From Caryophanales bacterium (lineage in GTDB: Bacteria > Bacillota > Bacilli > Alicyclobacillales > SLC66), in NCBI GenBank assembly GCA_027341705.1, contig DAIELO010000046.1:1-7909 (forward strand): a stretch of DNA of 7,909 nucleotides, read 5' to 3'. This document shows, in pieces, positions 1 to 5,900 of the stretch. The notes under the pieces are model-generated. The model saw nothing but the letters and a program-made list of their open reading frames with translations. It was not told the DNA's origin and ran no database searches. The stretch's first letter is position 1. Each line of letters starts with the position of its first letter. Position numbers and translations under genes: made by a program.

Positions 1-1
1 T

Positions 2-742
2 TTTGCGTATGCAGGAATTGGTGTATTTGGTACCGCAGCAGTGGAAATGAAGAACCCAAAACACATCGAGCGTGCAGCGTGGGTGACTATTTCCGTGCTA
101 ACCTTCTTGTATATCGTATCGATTGCCATACTACTGGTAGTGGTTCCCCTACATGATATCAGTACGAATATTAGTCCGTTTGTGATCGCACTCCAACATA
201 CTGGAATTCCCATCATCGCACAGATTTTTAATGGCATTATTTTGATTGCTTCTTTTAGTGTGATGGCGGGATCGGTTTTTTCTGCTAATCAAATATTGTA
301 TGGATTGGGGAAAATGTATGAATCCCCATCATTCGTGACACGCACAGGAAAAAATAATGTTCTCTTCGGGGCACTTGCCATTACGGCTACAAGTATTGCT
401 ATTACTATTTTGATATCTTATCTATTGCCAGCTAACGTCTATAATTTTTTGATCAGTTCATCAAGTTTTTTTACATTGCTCACTTGGTTTTTGATATTGT
501 GGGCGTTTTTGTCTTGGCATAAAATCACTCGTGGTAAAGCATTGTTTGTATCTTCACTGGCGATGGGAAAGCCTGTGATGACTGTGGTCGTGATGATCAT
601 TATTGTCTTGCTCGCTGGGTATGCCTTGTTGCAGCGCGATCAATTGTATGGTTTTTATGCATTTGTTGTCATTCTTCTTGCTATCTCAGCTAGTTACCTT
701 TTCTTTATAAAAAAATCAAAGAAAAATAACACGGCAATTTGA
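2..742 (+). CDS. amino acid permease, APC superfamily (5'-truncated by the window)
   Basis: This is the C-terminal 246 residues of an integral membrane amino acid transporter; the reading frame is open to the left edge, so the N-terminal half (about helices 1-5) lies outside. The visible part begins in a helix with the sequence FAYAGIGVFGTAAVEMKNP, matching the conserved helix-6/loop region (acidic residue then KNP) of APC-superfamily permeases. It continues with about six more hydrophobic helices and ends in a basic tail (FFIKKSKKN). The SPFV motif before one helix and the SANQILYGLGKM stretch after it resemble the AAT subfamily (GABA, serine/alanine and aromatic amino acid permeases). The substrate cannot be read from the sequence. 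The gene is visibly more AT-rich than trpB (bases 421-480 about 30% GC against about 52% for 1621-1680), partly expected for a membrane protein. It precedes trpB by 81 bases, so a link to tryptophan or serine supply is possible but only inferred. Confidence 0.88.
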   Translation, partial: FAYAGIGVFGTAAVEMKNPKHIERAAWVTISVLTFLYIVSIAILLVVVPLHDISTNISPFVIALQHTGIPIIAQIFNGIILIASFSVMAGSVFSANQILYGLGKMYESPSFVTRTGKNNVLFGALAITATSIAITILISYLLPANVYNFLISSSSFFTLLTWFLILWAFLSWHKITRGKALFVSSLAMGKPVMTVVVMIIIVLLAGYALLQRDQLYGFYAFVVILLAISASYLFFIKKSKKNNTAI

Positions 743-781
743 ATAAATTTTCAAAATAATAAAGGTGTGAGTCTGGAAATA

Positions 782-790
782 TGCTATCAT
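782..790 (+). promoter_or_regulatory. possible extended -10 promoter element for trpB
   Basis: TGCTATCAT has the TGn extension directly followed by a TATCAT hexamer (4 to 5 matches to TATAAT), 33 bases before the trpB start. No recognisable -35 box lies 16-18 bases upstream, so this would have to be an extended -10 promoter. No terminator-like GC-rich hairpin with a T run separates the permease from trpB, so read-through from the permease is equally possible. Confidence 0.25.
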
Positions 791-810
791 TTTAAAAAAA
801 GAACGAAAAT

Positions 811-816
811 GAGGAG
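811..816 (+). promoter_or_regulatory. ribosome binding site of trpB (decides the start)
   Basis: GAGGAG lies 7 bases before ATG 824. In-frame alternatives at GTG 767 and ATG 809 have no well-placed Shine-Dalgarno sequence and would add residues that TrpB proteins lack, so 824 is the start. Confidence 0.75.
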
Positions 817-823
817 CGAGCAG

Positions 824-2011
824 ATGAGCATCGTTGAAGTATCGAACCAAGGTGTATTTGGGAGTGGAGAAGTGACTTTTGGAGGTAGTTTTGTGCCAGA
901 AGTGTTGCAGACCGCACTGGGGCGTGTGGCGGAAGCATTTGAAAGGTATAAGGACGATCCTGAATTTATTGAAGAGTACAACTATTATATGAAGGAGTAT
1001 GTAGGGCGCGAAAATCCACTTTATTATGCCCGTAACCTCAGTGAAAAACTGGGGGGTGCCAAGATCTACTTAAAGCGGGAGGATCTCAATCATACCGGGG
1101 CTCATAAGATTAACAACACAATTGGCCAAATATTGCTTGCCAAGCGCATGGGCGCAAAACGCATCATCGCAGAGACTGGAGCCGGTCAACACGGAGTGGC
1201 AACTGCGACGGTGGCGGCGCTTTTTAATCTGCCATGTACCATTTATATGGGTGAGGTGGACATGGAACGTCAAGCACTCAATGTGTTTCGCATGGAACTC
1301 CTTGGTTCGAAGGTAGTTGCGGCAAAATCAGGTAACCGCACGTTGAAGGAAGCGGTAGACGAGGCGTTAATGGACTTTGCCATGAATCACGAGGATACAT
1401 TCTATCTGCTCGGTTCCGCGGTGGGACCACATCCGTATCCGCTCATGGTTAGGCATTTTCAGTCTATTATTGGGCGGGAAGCGAAGGCGCAAGTGCTTGA
1501 GAAAGAAGGCCGTCTGCCTGACTATGTGGTGGCTTGTGTGGGTGGCGGTTCGAACGCCATCGGCTTATTTTATCCATTCGTGGATGATTTGGCTGTTAAA
1601 ATGGTGGGCGTGGAGCCGGGTGGCAAAGGAATCGCTACGGGATTTCACGCAGCACCACTCACTGCGGGAAAACCTGATATGATCCATGGCTTTAAGTGTT
1701 ATGTGATGGACGATGCAGATAAGTGTCACTCGATTGCGGCCGGATTGGATTATCCTGGTGTGGGTCCGGAGCATTCTTATTATAAGTCGATTGGTCGCGC
1801 GGACTATGTGGCAGTAGAGGATCATGAGGCATTAGATGCTTTTGTTACCCTGTCAAAAACGGAGGGAATCATTCCTGCGCTGGAGTCCAGTCATGCGATT
1901 GCCTATGTGATGAAGCTTGCGCCAACACTTTCTAAAGATCAAGTAATTATTGTCAATTTGAGTGGACGCGGGGATAAAGATGTGGCACAGGTGGCTGAGA
2001 TGTTGAAATGA
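824..2011 (+). CDS. trpB: tryptophan synthase beta subunit (stand-alone)
   Basis: TrpB is a cytosolic PLP enzyme that condenses indole with L-serine to give L-tryptophan. The 395-residue product has the usual length. Visible catalytic features: the PLP Schiff-base lysine K95 in HTGAHKINN, the catalytic glutamate E117 in AETGAGQHG, the phosphate-binding CVGGGSNA loop (238-245), the [13 protein letters not shown] and GRADY region with D327, E354 in PALESSHA, and S380 in the LSGRGDKD segment that contacts the pyridine ring. It is a TrpB1-type sequence, not the longer TrpB2 class. The loop between about 289 and 303 is several residues shorter than in the Salmonella enzyme. No trpA or other trp gene lies in the window; the upstream gene is a permease and the downstream gene an acyl-CoA synthetase, 24 bases away. 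Working without an adjacent alpha subunit it could salvage indole, or pair with a TrpA encoded elsewhere. ATG 824 is chosen because of GAGGAG 7 bases before it. Confidence 0.97.
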   Translation: MSIVEVSNQGVFGSGEVTFGGSFVPEVLQTALGRVAEAFERYKDDPEFIEEYNYYMKEYVGRENPLYYARNLSEKLGGAKIYLKREDLNHTGAHKINNTIGQILLAKRMGAKRIIAETGAGQHGVATATVAALFNLPCTIYMGEVDMERQALNVFRMELLGSKVVAAKSGNRTLKEAVDEALMDFAMNHEDTFYLLGSAVGPHPYPLMVRHFQSIIGREAKAQVLEKEGRLPDYVVACVGGGSNAIGLFYPFVDDLAVKMVGVEPGGKGIATGFHAAPLTAGKPDMIHGFKCYVMDDADKCHSIAAGLDYPGVGPEHSYYKSIGRADYVAVEDHEALDAFVTLSKTEGIIPALESSHAIAYVMKLAPTLSKDQVIIVNLSGRGDKDVAQVAEMLK

Positions 2012-2020
2012 GCGTGAAAT

Positions 2021-2027
2021 AGGGGAG
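2021..2027 (+). promoter_or_regulatory. ribosome binding site of the acyl-CoA synthetase (decides a TTG start)
   Basis: AGGGGAG ends on the first base of the in-frame GTG at 2027, too close for that codon to initiate. The in-frame TTG at 2036 is 8 bases after the motif, the normal spacing, so TTG is the better start. Confidence 0.6.
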
Positions 2028-2035
2028 TGAGTAAT

Positions 2036-3634
2036 TTGGGCGAAGTAGTGTTTGATTTTCAACTCGATGATGTGTACCGGGCTCGTCGCAATACACTGGC
2101 TGACTTGCTGCGCAGAACCCGCGCGAGGAATCCGCAACGGTTGGCCATGGTATATGGGCAACAGCGCCTTACCTACGCGCAATTAGATGATTTGGTGAAT
2201 CAAACGGCGTGGTTACTTGCTGATGATGGCGTGGAGAAGGGTACGCGGGTAGCACTGTTATCACGTAACAGCTTAGATTTTGTCGTGTTGAATTTTGCTA
2301 TTGCACGTATCGGGGCGGTCATGGTGCCACTCAATTATATGTTGTCTGTTGCCGATCTTGCCTACATTTTGCAGCATTCTCAAGTCAGCGTACTGGCTTG
2401 TTCACAGGAGTTTACTGACGTATTGGCAGAGGCGGCGCAGGTGGCAGGTGTGTACATCATTAATCGTTACCTCATGGATACTGACACCACTGAATTAAAC
2501 GATTGGATACTATTGGATGTGGCTCGCGCGACAAAGCCGCAAGATTCTTATGAGGCAGCGGTAATGGATAATGATGTGGCTCACATTCTCTATACTAGTG
2601 GCACAGAGTCACGTCCCAAAGGCGTGATGCTCACTCATGGCAACCTGATTGCAGAATACGTTAGTACGATAATTGAAGGGAAAATGGAATCAAAAGACGT
2701 GGCAATCCACGCTCTTCCACTATATCACAGCGCACAGCTTCATTGTTTCCTAGGCCCTGGCGTGTATATTGGTTCATCTGGCATCATTTTGCCTGGTGCG
2801 AGTCCTGAGTTGATTCTGGAAACCATTGAGACGGAGAAGGTCACCCAACTATTTTGTCCGCCAACGGTGTGGATTGCGCTATTGCGACATCCGGACTTTG
2901 CCACACGTGACCTGTCCTCACTGGAAAAGTGTTACTACGGAGCTGCCATTATGCCAATGGAAGTATTGAAAGAGTTGTCAGAACGCTTGCCAAACGCGAA
3001 ATTGTGGAATTTTTATGGGCAAACAGAAGTGGCACCGCTTGCCACCGTGTTGCAACCGGAAGATCAGATGAGAAAACTCGGTTCTGCTGGCAAACCAGCG
3101 CTTAACGTGGAGACAAGAATTGTTGACGATGCAGGCAATGAAGTGCCATCAGGGAGCATTGGTGAAATTGTTCATCGCACGGCTCACGCGATGCTTGGGT
3201 ATCTATTTGATGAAGAAAAGACAAGGCATGCTTTTGATGGTGGCTGGTTTCATAGTGGGGATCTAGGTGTAATGGACGAGGAAGGATATTTAACGATTGT
3301 GGATCGCAAAAAAGACATGATTAATACTGGCGGCGTTAATGTGTCGAGTCGGGAGGTAGAGGAATTTTTGTATACACTGCCAGGGGTATCAGAAGTGGCG
3401 GTGATTGCCGTTCCTGATCCGTATTGGATCGAAGCGGTGACAGCCATCATCGTGCCTAAATCAGGCGTGCAATTACATGAAGAAGATATCCTCACCCACT
3501 GCAGGCAGGGACTCTCAAAATTCAAGGTGCCGAAGTACATCACATTTGCTAATGGACTACCTAAGAATCCTAGTGGAAAAATCTTAAAACGGGAGCTTCG
3601 AGCGGATTATCAGCATCTCGCTGAACAGAAATAG
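2036..3634 (+). CDS. AMP-forming acyl-CoA synthetase (class I adenylate-forming enzyme)
   Basis: It activates a carboxylic acid with ATP to an acyl-adenylate and transfers it to CoA. From the TTG start the product is 532 residues, normal for the family. Core motifs are in order: the ATP P-loop YTSGTESRPKG (186-196), the A5 motif NFYGQTE (about 325-331), the A7 motif GWFHSGD with the ribose-binding aspartate (about 403-409), the hinge DRKKDMINTGG (about 423-433), and the A10 motif NPSGKILKRE with the catalytic lysine near 515. The P-loop has ESR where many relatives have TGR. The acid substrate (medium- or long-chain fatty acid or an aryl acid) cannot be assigned from these motifs. No signal peptide or membrane helix is evident. 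The start is 24 bases after the trpB stop with no terminator between, so the two are probably co-transcribed. It ends 3 bases before the stop of the opposing LysR gene. GTG 2027 is the alternative start. Confidence 0.93.
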   Translation: MGEVVFDFQLDDVYRARRNTLADLLRRTRARNPQRLAMVYGQQRLTYAQLDDLVNQTAWLLADDGVEKGTRVALLSRNSLDFVVLNFAIARIGAVMVPLNYMLSVADLAYILQHSQVSVLACSQEFTDVLAEAAQVAGVYIINRYLMDTDTTELNDWILLDVARATKPQDSYEAAVMDNDVAHILYTSGTESRPKGVMLTHGNLIAEYVSTIIEGKMESKDVAIHALPLYHSAQLHCFLGPGVYIGSSGIILPGASPELILETIETEKVTQLFCPPTVWIALLRHPDFATRDLSSLEKCYYGAAIMPMEVLKELSERLPNAKLWNFYGQTEVAPLATVLQPEDQMRKLGSAGKPALNVETRIVDDAGNEVPSGSIGEIVHRTAHAMLGYLFDEEKTRHAFDGGWFHSGDLGVMDEEGYLTIVDRKKDMINTGGVNVSSREVEEFLYTLPGVSEVAVIAVPDPYWIEAVTAIIVPKSGVQLHEEDILTHCRQGLSKFKVPKYITFANGLPKNPSGKILKRELRADYQHLAEQK

Positions 3635-3637
3635 CGA

Positions 3638-4546
3638 TTAGAGCATTTGTTTAAGGTGCTCATCTTGCAGCATCGTTGTGAAAGAGGAGAGCAGGAGATC
3701 TTCGGAGGCGCTTTCCATCCATGCGCTCATGAAGCTACGCTTGACGGCGTGATTAGCGATGGGAATGAAGATAAGCCCGCCGTTTTTCGTCTCTTCTCTA
3801 ACTGCCCATGTAGACATAATGGATATGCCATAACCATTTAATACTAATGATTTGAGGGTTTGAGGGTTGTTCGATTCTAGTACAACCCTAAAATCACGAA
3901 GATGGAGCCCTTCTTTTGCTAATGCGGTGACAAGTACTGCGCGCGTGCCTGATCCTACCTCGCGAATCATCAGGCGATCATCAAGCAGTTCATGGAACTG
4001 GACTGAAGTGCGACGACTGAGGGAGTGGCGAGGGGGCACAATAACACCTAATTCATCCTCCAGAAATGGTTGTTGGAGGATTCGGGTATCATATAATGGT
4101 GCTTCGACCAAACCGACCAACAGGTGACCGTCGGTGAGCATTTTGCTGATTTCTTCCGTGTTGCCTGTGTAGAGATGGACGCTAATTGAAGGGAATATGC
4201 GTCTAAATATGGCGAGTAGAGACGGGGCGATATACTCGGCGATGGTCATACTTGCACCTATTGTCAGTGTGCCGGTTAGACCACCTTGGGCTGTTTTGAC
4301 ATCAGTGATCGAATCCTCGAACAATTGGATCATTTGTTGTGCTTTTTGTTCCACAATTTTACCTGCTGGAGTTAGTTCTACCCCGCGTTGTTTGCGCAGA
4401 AATAAGGGGGTACGGTAAAAGTCCTCTAGTTGCTTGATTTGTTGACTGATTGCGGATTGGGATAAACGCAAAGTGCGTGCTGCTTGCGAAAAATTTTTTG
4501 CTTTAGCCACGATTAAAAACGTTCGCCATGACCCCATTAGATCCAC
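3638..4546 (-). CDS. LysR-type transcriptional regulator (CysL/YwfK-like)
   Basis: This is a DNA-binding regulator with the LysR architecture: an N-terminal winged helix-turn-helix (about residues 8-65; FSQAARTLRLSQSAISQQIK is the core) and a C-terminal effector-binding domain from about residue 92. The total of about 302 residues is typical. The effector domain opens with GASMTIAEYIAP, close to the GASxTIGEYxLP pattern I associate with CysL/YwfK-type regulators of sulfur metabolism; this is recognition by memory, not a search. GTG 4546 is preferred because TAGGAGGA ends 7 bases before it; ATG 4552 would be only 1 base from GGAGG, although it adds just two residues. The gene is divergent from the TDT transporter, and LysR-type operator dyads lie between them, so it probably controls that gene and itself. 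Its 3' end faces the acyl-CoA synthetase with a 3-base gap and no visible terminator. Confidence 0.94.
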   Translation of the reverse strand: MDLMGSWRTFLIVAKAKNFSQAARTLRLSQSAISQQIKQLEDFYRTPLFLRKQRGVELTPAGKIVEQKAQQMIQLFEDSITDVKTAQGGLTGTLTIGASMTIAEYIAPSLLAIFRRIFPSISVHLYTGNTEEISKMLTDGHLLVGLVEAPLYDTRILQQPFLEDELGVIVPPRHSLSRRTSVQFHELLDDRLMIREVGSGTRAVLVTALAKEGLHLRDFRVVLESNNPQTLKSLVLNGYGISIMSTWAVREETKNGGLIFIPIANHAVKRSFMSAWMESASEDLLLSSFTTMLQDEHLKQML

Positions 4547-4552
4547 GTCCAT

Positions 4553-4560
4553 TCCTCCTA
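4553..4560 (-). promoter_or_regulatory. ribosome binding site of the LysR regulator
   Basis: On the minus strand this reads TAGGAGGA. Its position favours GTG 4546 (7-base spacing) over ATG 4552 (1-base spacing). Its outer edge touches the ATAAG...CTTAT dyad at 4560-4574, so operator occupancy and lysR expression may be linked. Confidence 0.7.
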
Positions 4561-4574
4561 TAAGATATTCTTAT
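4560..4574. promoter_or_regulatory. putative LysR recognition site, ATAA-N7-TTAT
   Basis: ATAAGATATTCTTAT is a dyad with 6-base arms around TAT and contains the T-N11-A pattern (T4561, A4573). The form ATAA-N7-TTAT is the one I recall for the Bacillus LysR-type regulator CcpC. Its centre (4567) lies about 64 bases before the start point inferred from the -10 box at 4619-4624, where LysR regulators usually have their main recognition site. The assignment to the adjacent regulator is inference from position and symmetry. Confidence 0.6.
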
Positions 4575-4587
4575 CACTCTCATTAAA

Positions 4588-4600
4588 TTGTTCGAAACAA
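4588..4600. promoter_or_regulatory. putative LysR activation site, TTGTT-N3-AACAA
   Basis: TTGTTCGAAACAA is a perfect dyad (5-base arms, 3-base centre) with T-N11-A from T4588 to A4600. Its centre is about 27 bases from the upstream dyad and near -37 of the inferred transporter start point, the usual place of the activation subsite next to RNA polymerase. Confidence 0.5.
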
Positions 4601-4618
4601 AATCCGCTTGAATTTTAC

Positions 4619-4624
4619 TATAGT
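4619..4624 (+). promoter_or_regulatory. -10 box of the transporter promoter (weak -35)
   Basis: TATAGT matches TATAAT at five of six positions; transcription would begin near 4631. The region 16-18 bases upstream (around 4596-4601) has no -35 box, as expected for an activator-dependent promoter. The hexamer sits in the 12-base perfect palindrome TTACTATAGTAA (4615-4626), so the minus strand carries an identical TATAGT at 4622-4617 that could serve the LysR gene. Confidence 0.45.
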
Positions 4625-4638
4625 AACACTAGTAGCAG

Positions 4639-4655
4639 TACTCATAAAGTGAGTA
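4639..4655. repeat. inverted repeat TACTCA-N5-TGAGTA in the transporter leader
   Basis: Six-base perfect arms (4639-4644 and 4650-4655) flank TAAAG. It lies just downstream of the inferred start point and 6 bases before the AGGAGGG ribosome binding site of the transporter. It could be a further operator or a small leader hairpin; the stem is too short and lacks a T run, so it is not a terminator. Confidence 0.4.
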
Positions 4656-4660
4656 ACAGT

Positions 4661-4667
4661 AGGAGGG
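4661..4667 (+). promoter_or_regulatory. ribosome binding site of the TDT transporter (decides a GTG start)
   Basis: AGGAGGG with GGAGG at 4662-4666 is 6 bases before GTG 4673. The longer in-frame reading from GTG 4649 would place this motif inside the coding region and has no Shine-Dalgarno sequence of its own. Confidence 0.7.
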
Positions 4668-4672
4668 ATATC

Positions 4673-5797
4673 GTGACTTCTCATATATCAAAACAAATAG
4701 GAACTAATTGGTTTACTGTGGTCATGGGATTTGGAATAATGGCTTCGCTTTTTTATGCGTCCCCAGTTAATTTTGCATTTCATCAATCACTGGGGATTAT
4801 ATTTTTTGCATTAGATTTAGCTATTTTTGTCGCTGCATTGTTTTTTTGGGGGTTGAGGTGGGTTCATCACACAAAAGATGCCATAGGAGATTTTCATGAG
4901 CCTGGTAGAGCCTTGTTCTATGGGGCACTAGCGATGGCCATCAATGTGGTGGGCAATGATTTTTTTGTGATCGGATCACATTTATTTAATAAAGCGCACA
5001 TGATTACAGTGAGCCAAATTTTCTGGATCATTGGTGTTGCCGTCAGTTTGTTTTCCGTCCTGATTATTCCTTACCTGATGTTTACACATCATGATATTGA
5101 GCCAGGCGATGCGGTGGCCAGTTGGTTGATTCCAGTGGTGCCAACGGTGGTGGCCGCAGCGGACGGCACGAATTTGCTACCGTATTGGGGGAATGCGAGC
5201 GTCAATTTAGGGATGACGTATTTCGATATCTCGATGTTTGGCATGACATTCTTTTTGTTCATTATGGTTAGCGCCCTCTTTTATTCAAGGCTAATGTATC
5301 ATCGAATCATTCCTGGCGCACTGGCACCAAGTGTATGGATCGAGATTGGGCCGATCGGCATGTCGATGGCTACCCTTGCTACTCTGCCGTTCGTGACCGC
5401 AGATTTGTTACCACGCTTTACAAGCGGGCTTCTCGGCATTGGCTTGATCGCTGGGTCGGCGCTTTGGGGCGTAGGGATATGGTGGTCACTGATTGCGATG
5501 TTCTATTCACTGCTGCACGTTCGCGGAAAAAAGAAAGAGGGCATTCCCTATTCACTCGGTTGGTGGAGTTACGTCTTTCCACTTGGCAGTTTTACGGCAG
5601 GTACGTATGCCATGTACCATCTCACGGGATCTCACTTCTTTATGTGGGCAGGAGGCATTCAATTATTGGTGCTGACAGGATTTTTTGCAATGGTTAGTTA
5701 TATGACGTTCCGTGGGGTTGTGAAAGGTACGTTGATTACCCGGCATCCCGCACGACGTGGAATTTTTGTGTCTCACTCAGTGGTGCAAGAGGACTAA
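4673..5797 (+). CDS. TDT-family transporter (TehA/Mae1/SSU1-like), probable anion exporter or C4-dicarboxylate carrier
   Basis: The product is 374 residues with about ten hydrophobic helices, the hallmark of the tellurite-resistance/dicarboxylate transporter (TDT) family in the cytoplasmic membrane. Family-type motifs are visible: NWFTVVMGFGIMA in helix 1, WLIPVVPTVVAAADGTNLLPY around helix 5, EIGPIGMSMATL at helix 7, and LGWWSYVFPLGSFTAGTY at helix 9. Known members move malate, sulfite or tellurite-related anions, or form SLAC1-type anion channels; the substrate here is not readable. The gene is divergent from a LysR regulator, and the control region holds paired LysR-type dyads and a -10 box with no -35 box, which points to effector-dependent induction. 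GTG 4673 is chosen over GTG 4649 because AGGAGGG precedes it. The gene ends 95 bases before the crotonase gene with no clear terminator. The C-terminal tail (from about 348) is short, basic and hydrophilic. Confidence 0.9.
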   Translation: MTSHISKQIGTNWFTVVMGFGIMASLFYASPVNFAFHQSLGIIFFALDLAIFVAALFFWGLRWVHHTKDAIGDFHEPGRALFYGALAMAINVVGNDFFVIGSHLFNKAHMITVSQIFWIIGVAVSLFSVLIIPYLMFTHHDIEPGDAVASWLIPVVPTVVAAADGTNLLPYWGNASVNLGMTYFDISMFGMTFFLFIMVSALFYSRLMYHRIIPGALAPSVWIEIGPIGMSMATLATLPFVTADLLPRFTSGLLGIGLIAGSALWGVGIWWSLIAMFYSLLHVRGKKKEGIPYSLGWWSYVFPLGSFTAGTYAMYHLTGSHFFMWAGGIQLLVLTGFFAMVSYMTFRGVVKGTLITRHPARRGIFVSHSVVQED

Positions 5798-5828
5798 TTA
5801 GCCAAATGGGATTGTCTCGTAAAGAAGA

Positions 5829-5858
5829 TTACGTGAAATCCTAATAATCGGTTACAAT
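5829..5858 (+). promoter_or_regulatory. possible promoter of the crotonase gene
   Basis: TACAAT (5853-5858) matches five of six positions of the -10 consensus; a poor -35 candidate, TTACGT (5829-5834), lies 18 bases upstream. The predicted start near 5865 would give a leader of roughly 28 bases. The weak -35 box keeps confidence low; read-through from the transporter is an alternative. Confidence 0.35.
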
Positions 5859-5883
5859 AAAGGTGATTCTATGCCAATAAAGG
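5855..5883 (+). repeat. direct repeat CAATAAAGG in the crotonase leader
   Basis: CAATAAAGG occurs at 5855-5863 and again at 5875-5883, start to start 20 bases. Each copy provides an AAAGG Shine-Dalgarno core: the second precedes the crotonase ATG 5893, the first precedes an out-of-frame ATG at 5871. Confidence 0.5.
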
Positions 5884-5900
5884 AGACCGATTATGTCTAG
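5871..5900 (+). other. possible 9-codon leader ORF overlapping the crotonase start
   Basis: ATG 5871 opens a short frame encoding MPIKETDYV, ending in TAG 5898-5900 just inside the crotonase gene. AAAGGTGAT (5859-5867), well matched to the 16S rRNA tail, sits at suitable spacing. If translated it would end on the crotonase start and could couple initiation. However, if transcription starts near 5865 from the TACAAT box, most of this ribosome binding site would not be in the mRNA, so both proposals cannot hold together. This is a weak call. Confidence 0.2.

Noticed and set aside
738..755. Terminator after the permease: TTTGAA-N6-TTCAAA
   Set aside because: The stem is only AT pairs, overlaps the stop codon and has no T run; it is too weak for an intrinsic terminator.
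767..823. N-terminal extension of TrpB from GTG 767
   Set aside because: It lacks a ribosome binding site, its residues ([12 protein letters not shown]) do not resemble TrpB, and GAGGAG is placed exactly for ATG 824.
743..823. T-box or trp attenuator before trpB
   Set aside because: The gap is only 81 bases, with no T-box-like sequence, no tryptophan-rich leader peptide and no terminator hairpin.
1565..1825. Antisense open frames within trpB and other genes (also in the synthetase, lysR and ldh)
   Set aside because: They are shadows of well-supported genes, lack ribosome binding sites and encode no recognisable protein.
3610..3624. Hairpin TCAGC-N5-GCTGA near the end of the acyl-CoA synthetase as a terminator
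   Set aside because: Five-base stem inside coding sequence with no T run on either strand.
3638..4546. The LysR gene as TrpI, the known activator of trpBA
   Set aside because: It converges on the trpB transcript instead of being divergent from trpB, its operator-like dyads face the transporter, and its effector domain looks CysL-like.
4649..4672. Upstream GTG start for the TDT transporter
   Set aside because: No Shine-Dalgarno sequence precedes it, and the strong AGGAGGG at 4661-4667 would then be coding; GTG 4673 is better.
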